Assembly: GCA_002305805.1 (NCBI GenBank)
Contig: DBQY01000011.1
Coordinates: 3,527-67,526, forward strand
DNA length: 64,000 nucleotides
Reading direction: 5' to 3'
From: Atopobium sp. UBA1382
GTDB taxonomy: Bacteria > Actinomycetota > Coriobacteriia > Coriobacteriales > Atopobiaceae
Position numbers and translations under genes: made by a program. Of the stretch, positions 59,991 through 64,000 are shown in pieces. A model generated the notes under the pieces. That model saw nothing but the letters and a program-made list of their open reading frames with translations, was not told the origin of the DNA and searched no databases. Within the stretch, counting starts at the first letter, position 1; each line of letters starts with the position of its first letter.

Positions 59991-61100
59991 ATGGCCGAGA
60001 AGAACTATCGCGTGCTCGTGATCAACCCCGGCTCCACCTCCACCAAGGTGGGCCTGTTCGACGGGGAGACGGAGGTCTTCTCCGAGAACGTCGCGCACTC
60101 CGCCGAGAGGCTCGCGCAGTTCGGCGGCATCTCCGAGCAGATGCCCTACCGCCGCGACACCATCCTCGAGATGCTCGACGCCCATGGCGTCGACCTAGCG
60201 AGCGTCGACGCCTTCGTCGGGCGCGGCGGCGGGCTTCTGCCCACGCCGGGCGGCACTTACGCGGTGAACGAGGTCATGCTGCGCCACTCCCACGACGGCG
60301 CCAACGGCATCCAGCACCCCGCGCAGCTCGGCCCGCAGCTCGCGAGCGAGTTTGCCCAGGCGGCCGGCGGCAAGCCCGCCTTCGTGGTCAACCCGCCCGA
60401 CACCGACGAGCTCTGCGACCTCGCGCGCATGACCGGCGTGAGGGGCGTGTACCGTCGCGTGCACCTGCACGCACTCAACCTCAAGGAGACGGCCATCCGC
60501 CATGCGGCGTCGCTCGGGCGGCGCTACGAGGACTGCCGCTTCGTCGTGTGCCACATCGGCGGGGGCATCTCCGTCTCGGCCCACGACCACGGCCAGATGG
60601 TCGACGGCAACGACATCGTCGGCGGCGACGGCCCGATGGCGCCCACGCGCTGCGGCGCGGTGCCCGTGGTGGAGCTGCTGCGCTACCTGGAGAGCCACAC
60701 CACCGGCGACGCGCGCGCCCTGTGCATGAAGACCGGCGGCTTCGTCGACCTTCTCGGCACCTCGGACGCGCTCGAAGTGAGCACGCGCGCGGCGGCGGGG
60801 GATGCCGCCTGCAAGCGCGCGTGGGACGCGATGATCTACCAGATCTGCAAGACCATTGGCGAGATGGCCTGCGTTCTGGAGGGCAAGGTCGACGGCATCC
60901 TGCTCGGTGGCGGCATGGTCCATAACGACGGCCTGGTCGCCGACATCCGCAGGCGCTGCGAGTGGATCGCCCCGGTCACGGCCTATCCGGGTGAGTTCGA
61001 GCTCGAGGCCATGGCGGCCGGTGCCCGGCGCGTGCTCTGCGGCCAGGAGGAGCCGCGCACCTACACGGGCGTGCCCGTCTTCACCGGCTTCGACGACTAG
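59991..61100 (+). CDS. butyrate kinase family protein (copy 2)
   Basis: A 369-residue acyl kinase expected to turn acyl phosphate and ADP into a carboxylate and ATP. INPGSTSTKVGLFDGE (about 10-25) and GRGGGLLPTPGGTYAV near 78 carry the substrate loop with its Arg; HIGGGISVSAHDHGQMVDGN near 187 and LLGGGMVHND near 301 are also present. Active-site motifs look complete, in contrast to copy 1. It closes the thiolase operon. Confidence 0.92.
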   Translation: MAEKNYRVLVINPGSTSTKVGLFDGETEVFSENVAHSAERLAQFGGISEQMPYRRDTILEMLDAHGVDLASVDAFVGRGGGLLPTPGGTYAVNEVMLRHSHDGANGIQHPAQLGPQLASEFAQAAGGKPAFVVNPPDTDELCDLARMTGVRGVYRRVHLHALNLKETAIRHAASLGRRYEDCRFVVCHIGGGISVSAHDHGQMVDGNDIVGGDGPMAPTRCGAVPVVELLRYLESHTTGDARALCMKTGGFVDLLGTSDALEVSTRAAAGDAACKRAWDAMIYQICKTIGEMACVLEGKVDGILLGGGMVHNDGLVADIRRRCEWIAPVTAYPGEFELEAMAAGARRVLCGQEEPRTYTGVPVFTGFDD

Positions 61101-61128
61101 TTTTCCGGGCTTTGGGCCCAACAGGCGA

Positions 61129-61166
61129 GGGGCGCGGACGAGGTTTTTCTCGCCCGCGCCCCTTTT
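61129..61166 (+). terminator. terminator after the thiolase operon
   Basis: Stem 61129-61142 with 61149-61162, one mismatch, then TTTT. The loop contains a TTTTTCTCG variant of the recurring motif. Confidence 0.85.
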
Positions 61167-61188
61167 GCCCTCATGTTGGGAGAGATGA

Positions 61189-61587
61189 TTACTCGCGCGG
61201 CTTGAGCGCGTGGAAGAGGACGACCGACGTCGCGTAGCCGATGATCACGAGCCAGACGTAGGAGTTGAGCCACGCCGCGACGAGGCCGGCGCCGCCCGTG
61301 TGCACGAAGGCTTCGGTGAGCGAGATGATCGTCACGAAGATGAGGTTTTCGATGAAGATCTGTGCGTAGACGCGCCATGAGGCGTCGCCGGCCCAGCCGG
61401 TGAGCGCGCGGGCGACGGCGCCGGTGGGCAGGACGAGCTGGCCGATGATGTTGGTGGCCAGCGCCACGCAGGTGAAGGTGTACCACGTGTGGTCGAACGG
61501 CGCCCCGTCGATGATCGTCGCGCTCGTGTTGATGACGATGGCCAGGACGAGGTCCTGGATGATGACGTTGCGGTTCCACTCGCACAT
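61189..61587 (-). CDS. four-helix membrane protein
   Basis: A 132-residue membrane protein with four segments (about 9-28, 38-58, 76-98 and 108-128). The layout, with TM2 ending in LP and a basic C-terminal tail, is similar to the 169-residue protein at 37696, so they may be distant homologues bracketing the accessory region. Function unknown. The ATG follows GAGAAGGGG. Confidence 0.7.
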   Translation of the reverse strand: MCEWNRNVIIQDLVLAIVINTSATIIDGAPFDHTWYTFTCVALATNIIGQLVLPTGAVARALTGWAGDASWRVYAQIFIENLIFVTIISLTEAFVHTGGAGLVAAWLNSYVWLVIIGYATSVVLFHALKPRE

Positions 61588-61645
61588 GACGCTGCCCCTT
61601 CTCGCTGGTTCTGTCGAGAAGAGCGTACGTCTCGTAGAGGTGCGC

Positions 61646-61680
61646 AAAAAAGGTGCGGGGTCTCAAAAGAGACCCCGCAC
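61646..61680 (-). terminator. terminator of pfkA
   Basis: GTGCGGGGTCTC pairs perfectly with GAGACCCCGCAC around a four-base loop; the minus strand continues CCTTTTTT. Confidence 0.9.
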
Positions 61681-61710
61681 GCAGGCGCTCGTTTGTGCGA
61701 GAGGCACAGC

Positions 61711-62790
61711 CTACTCGTCGCCGAAGCTGATGCCGAGCGCCTTGGCCTCGCGGACGAGGTCGCCCTCGGGGTCGACGTACTTGAGCTTGCCGGCGACCTC
61801 CTCGAGCGGCACGCGGACCATCTTGCCCTTGCGCTGCGCGACCATGAAGCCAAACTTGCCCTCGAGGCAGCCGAGCGCGGCCTCGACGCCGCACTGCGTT
61901 GCGAAGATGCGGTCCTGGGCGTCGGGCTGGCCGCCGCGCTGGGTGTGGCCGGGCACGGCTATGCGGATCTCGCGGCCGGTGCGCTTGTCGATCTCTGCCG
62001 CGATGTCGTAGGCCACCGACGGCGTGGTGCGCGAGGCCACGAGCTTCTTGTACTCCTTCTTGGAGAGGGCGGCCTCCTCCTTGGAGATGGCGCCCTCGGC
62101 CACGACCACGATCGTGAAGCGCGAGCCGGCCTTGTCGCGGTCCTCGATCACGCGCACGACGTTGTCCATGTCGTAGGGGATCTCGGGGATGAGGATGACG
62201 TCGGCGCCGCCGGCCACGCCCGCGTACAGCGGGATCCAGCCGACCTTGTGGCCCATGATCTCGATCACGAAGACGCGGCCGTGGGAGCTCGCGGTGGTGT
62301 GGATCTCGTCGATGCAGCGGGTGGCCACCTCGACGGAGCTGGTGAAGCCAAAGGTCATGTCGGTGCCCCAGGTGTCGTTGTCGATCGTCTTGGGCAGGGC
62401 GATGACGTTCAGGCCCTCCTCGGAGAGGCGGTTGGCGGTCTTGGTGGAGCCGTTGCCGCCGAGCATGAACAGGCAGTCGAGCTTGAGCTTGCGATAGGTG
62501 TGCTTCATCGCCTCGACCTTGTTGATGCCGTCGGCCTCGGGGGTGTCGAGCAGCTTGAACGGGGTGCGGCTCGTGCCGAGAACGGTGCCGCCGCGCGTGA
62601 GCAGGCCGGAGAAGTCGCGGTTGTCCATCATGCGGTAGTGCTCGTAGATGAGGCCCTGATAGCCGTCCTCGAAGCCGTAGACCTCGACGGGCTCGTCGGA
62701 CTGACGGTAGAGCGTCTTGACGATGCCGCGCATCGTCGCGTTGAGCGCCTGGCAGTCGCCGCCGCTCGTGAGAAGACCAACTCGAAGCAT
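61711..62790 (-). CDS. pfkA: 6-phosphofructokinase
   Basis: A 359-residue glycolytic kinase. The N-terminal GLLTSGGDCQALNATMRGI, LGGNGSTKTA near 106 and LPKTIDNDTWGTDMTFGF near 128 are clear. The position matching E. coli 104 is Gly (ATP type) while position 124 is Lys (pyrophosphate type); this pairing is known in ATP-dependent actinobacterial enzymes (Streptomyces), so ATP is the likely donor. I chose ATG 62790 for the normal start (MLRVGLLTSGG); it follows GAGGGAAGGAAA. Confidence 0.95.
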   Translation of the reverse strand: MLRVGLLTSGGDCQALNATMRGIVKTLYRQSDEPVEVYGFEDGYQGLIYEHYRMMDNRDFSGLLTRGGTVLGTSRTPFKLLDTPEADGINKVEAMKHTYRKLKLDCLFMLGGNGSTKTANRLSEEGLNVIALPKTIDNDTWGTDMTFGFTSSVEVATRCIDEIHTTASSHGRVFVIEIMGHKVGWIPLYAGVAGGADVILIPEIPYDMDNVVRVIEDRDKAGSRFTIVVVAEGAISKEEAALSKKEYKKLVASRTTPSVAYDIAAEIDKRTGREIRIAVPGHTQRGGQPDAQDRIFATQCGVEAALGCLEGKFGFMVAQRKGKMVRVPLEEVAGKLKYVDPEGDLVREAKALGISFGDE

Positions 62791-63017
62791 GGGCTTTCCT
62801 TCCCTCGTAACGTGCCTCAGGACCACAGATAGGAAAAGTATGCGCCTGATTCGGCCGAGTGCGCGCGCTTCTCCGCGAGCGGTATCGTTCCCAGGGTTTA
62901 CGTTTCCCTGACACGGGGCACGGCGGGCGTCGCCGCCCTGCTACCATGGTCGAGAAGGACGCGTGGACCCGCGCGAGGCCCGCCCGGAATCATCAGAATG
63001 GTGTTAGTATATCTGGG

Positions 63018-63049
63018 TACGTATGTATGTACGTTAGTAATCATACGTA
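63018..63049. promoter_or_regulatory. toxin-antitoxin operator candidate
   Basis: TACGTATG (63018-63025) and CATACGTA (63042-63049) form an inverted repeat, with further TACGT-type repeats inside. It overlaps the promoter area (TAGTATAT at 63006) of the antitoxin gene and is a likely site for self-repression. Confidence 0.6.
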
Positions 63050-63067
63050 GCACATTTGGAGGATGAT

Positions 63068-63340
63068 ATGTCCACTTCGACGCTCACCATTCGCATGGAC
63101 GAGGACCTGAAGCGCGAGGCGGCGAAGGTGGCCGACTACTATGGTCTGGACCTCTCCTCCGTGACTCGGGCGTTCTATAAGCAGATGGTCAACACGCGGC
63201 GCATTCCCCTCACGTTTGCTCCCGAGGAGCCCAACGACGAGAGCCTCTCTGCCATTTCCGAGGGAAACGAGTTCCTTGCGTCTGGCAAGCCCGGGCGCTT
63301 CGCTAGCGGACGCGACCTGCTTGAGGCGGCGATGTCGTGA
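63068..63340 (+). CDS. RelB/DinJ family antitoxin
   Basis: A 90-residue antitoxin. The N-terminal ribbon-helix-helix (STSTLTIRMDEDLKREAAKV) binds DNA, and the C-terminal segment masks the toxin. The ATG at 63068 follows GGAGG. The stop codon overlaps the toxin start (TGATG), the standard coupling of this operon type. Confidence 0.92.
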   Translation: MSTSTLTIRMDEDLKREAAKVADYYGLDLSSVTRAFYKQMVNTRRIPLTFAPEEPNDESLSAISEGNEFLASGKPGRFASGRDLLEAAMS

Positions 63341-63639
63341 TGGCCCGCCTCACGGCGGACTTCTCAGCGGCCTTTAGCCGCGATATTAAGAAAAAGGCGC
63401 GAAAGCGCGGATGGGACCTCTCGGAGCTGGAGAAGGTCATCGATTTGGTTGTGGAGAACAGCCCCGATTCCCTCGAGACGCTTCGGCGACGCCACAACAT
63501 GCACGCGTTGTCGGGGAGCTGGTCGGGTCGGAAGGAGTGCCATGTCGCCAACGCGGGCGACTGGCTCGTCATCTGGTCCTCGAACGACAAGGTTGCCTTC
63601 TTCGAGCGGACCGGAAGTCACGACGAGCTATTCAGATAG
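63340..63639 (+). CDS. YafQ family endoribonuclease toxin
   Basis: A 99-residue RelE-fold toxin that cuts mRNA on the ribosome. The catalytic residues of YafQ are recognisable: His in HALSGSWSGRKE, His and Asp in ECHVANAGDWL and His in RTGSHDELF. The start overlaps the antitoxin stop by one base. An alternative GTG at 63337 is possible. No frame damage is seen, so it appears functional. Confidence 0.92.
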   Translation: MARLTADFSAAFSRDIKKKARKRGWDLSELEKVIDLVVENSPDSLETLRRRHNMHALSGSWSGRKECHVANAGDWLVIWSSNDKVAFFERTGSHDELFR

Positions 63640-63816
63640 CAAGCATCACGTGTCCCGCTGAGCCCCAGGTCTCGGTGGTCGATAGCGTCTCGCGCCATGC
63701 CGTTCTCTCGAGTGAGACTGGAGGCCAGTTGTGTATCGTGTTGTTGAGCACGTTGAGCAAAACGGGTATCTCCTCGCTCCCGTGGCCTAGGGAGGGGCGA
63801 TGAACAGGAGGGACGC

Positions 63817-64000
63817 ATGACGCCGGGAGAGAGACGCGAGGTGCGCGAGGCCGTGGCGGCGGGGCGCCGCGCGCTGGCGAGCCTGGAGGAGGCCGCCGAC
63901 GCGCTCGACAGCGCGAGCAACTGGGGGCTTGCCGACCTGGTGCTCGGAGGCGCGCTCGTGAGCCTGGTCAAGCACGCGCGGCTCGGGGACGCCCGCGAGG
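63817..64000 (+). CDS. unrecognised gene, cut by the window end
   Basis: The frame runs from ATG 63817 to the window edge (61 residues shown). It is helical and charged, then reads DALDSASNWGLADLVLGGALVSLVKHARLGDA. The last part resembles a conserved small-membrane or helical family that I cannot name. AGGAGGG precedes the ATG. Six-residue ATG 63800 just before it overlaps its start and may be a leader or chance. Upstream 63640-63799 holds no gene. Confidence 0.55.
   Translation, partial: MTPGERREVREAVAAGRRALASLEEAADALDSASNWGLADLVLGGALVSLVKHARLGDARE

Noticed and set aside
63018..63049. Phage attachment site
   Set aside because: The repeat is at the antitoxin promoter and there is no integrase or tRNA gene near; a toxin-antitoxin operator explains it.

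Overview
The window reads as chromosome of a high-GC anaerobic actinobacterium, most likely a Coriobacteriia (Olsenella/Atopobiaceae-like) gut or oral organism. This is an inference from gene content: two Feo ferrous-iron systems, a sucrose PTS regulon, 6-phosphofructokinase, DhhW/MBOAT acyltransferases, many iron-sulfur flavoenzymes and no respiratory chain. I saw no rRNA, tRNA, CRISPR array or insertion sequence. Non-coding space is small but rich in hairpins and short repeated motifs.

Layout. 1-6.1 kb: metal import (feoA, feoA, feoB, a ZIP transporter, a FeoB-associated Cys-rich peptide), with four look-alike 16-bp operators and a possible small RNA beside gpmA. 6.2-11.9 kb: nitrogen block of glutamine synthetase, an amino-acid ABC importer (binding protein, permease with an extra exported domain, ATPase) and an orphan GlnR-like regulator. 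12.1-24.8 kb: HtrA protease, DUF2130 protein, an MBOAT/DHHW acyltransferase pair, DXS, DegV, a second FeoA-FeoB fusion, a LOG-family protein and a decayed VTT membrane protein. 24.8-34.2 kb: sucrose regulon (divergent HPr, fructokinase, GH32, EIIBCA, LacI, amylosucrase) with LacI-type operators before four units. 34.4-39.2 kb: LysR, nitroreductase, exonuclease, AcpS, a small membrane protein and an MBL hydrolase.

39.2-61.6 kb is the most unusual part. A minus-strand cluster encodes CocE-type hydrolase, acyl carrier protein, phosphate acyltransferase, butyrate-kinase-like protein and an MFS carrier. A plus-strand redox cluster encodes a PucR-type regulator, two iron-sulfur-flavoprotein-like reductases with zinc ribbons, an FAD reductase, a NuoG-head/GltD fusion and a NuoF-like protein with no FMN domain. 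A third cluster, under CdaR and TetR regulators, encodes thiolase, DUF35 OB-fold protein, a second acyl carrier protein, a second phosphate acyltransferase and a second butyrate-kinase-like protein. I infer an undescribed anaerobic pathway: a reduced or hydrolysed substrate is cleaved by the thiolase, the acyl group is carried on a dedicated ACP, turned into acyl phosphate and used to make ATP. 61.7-64 kb: 6-phosphofructokinase, a RelB/YafQ-type toxin-antitoxin pair and the start of an unrecognised gene.
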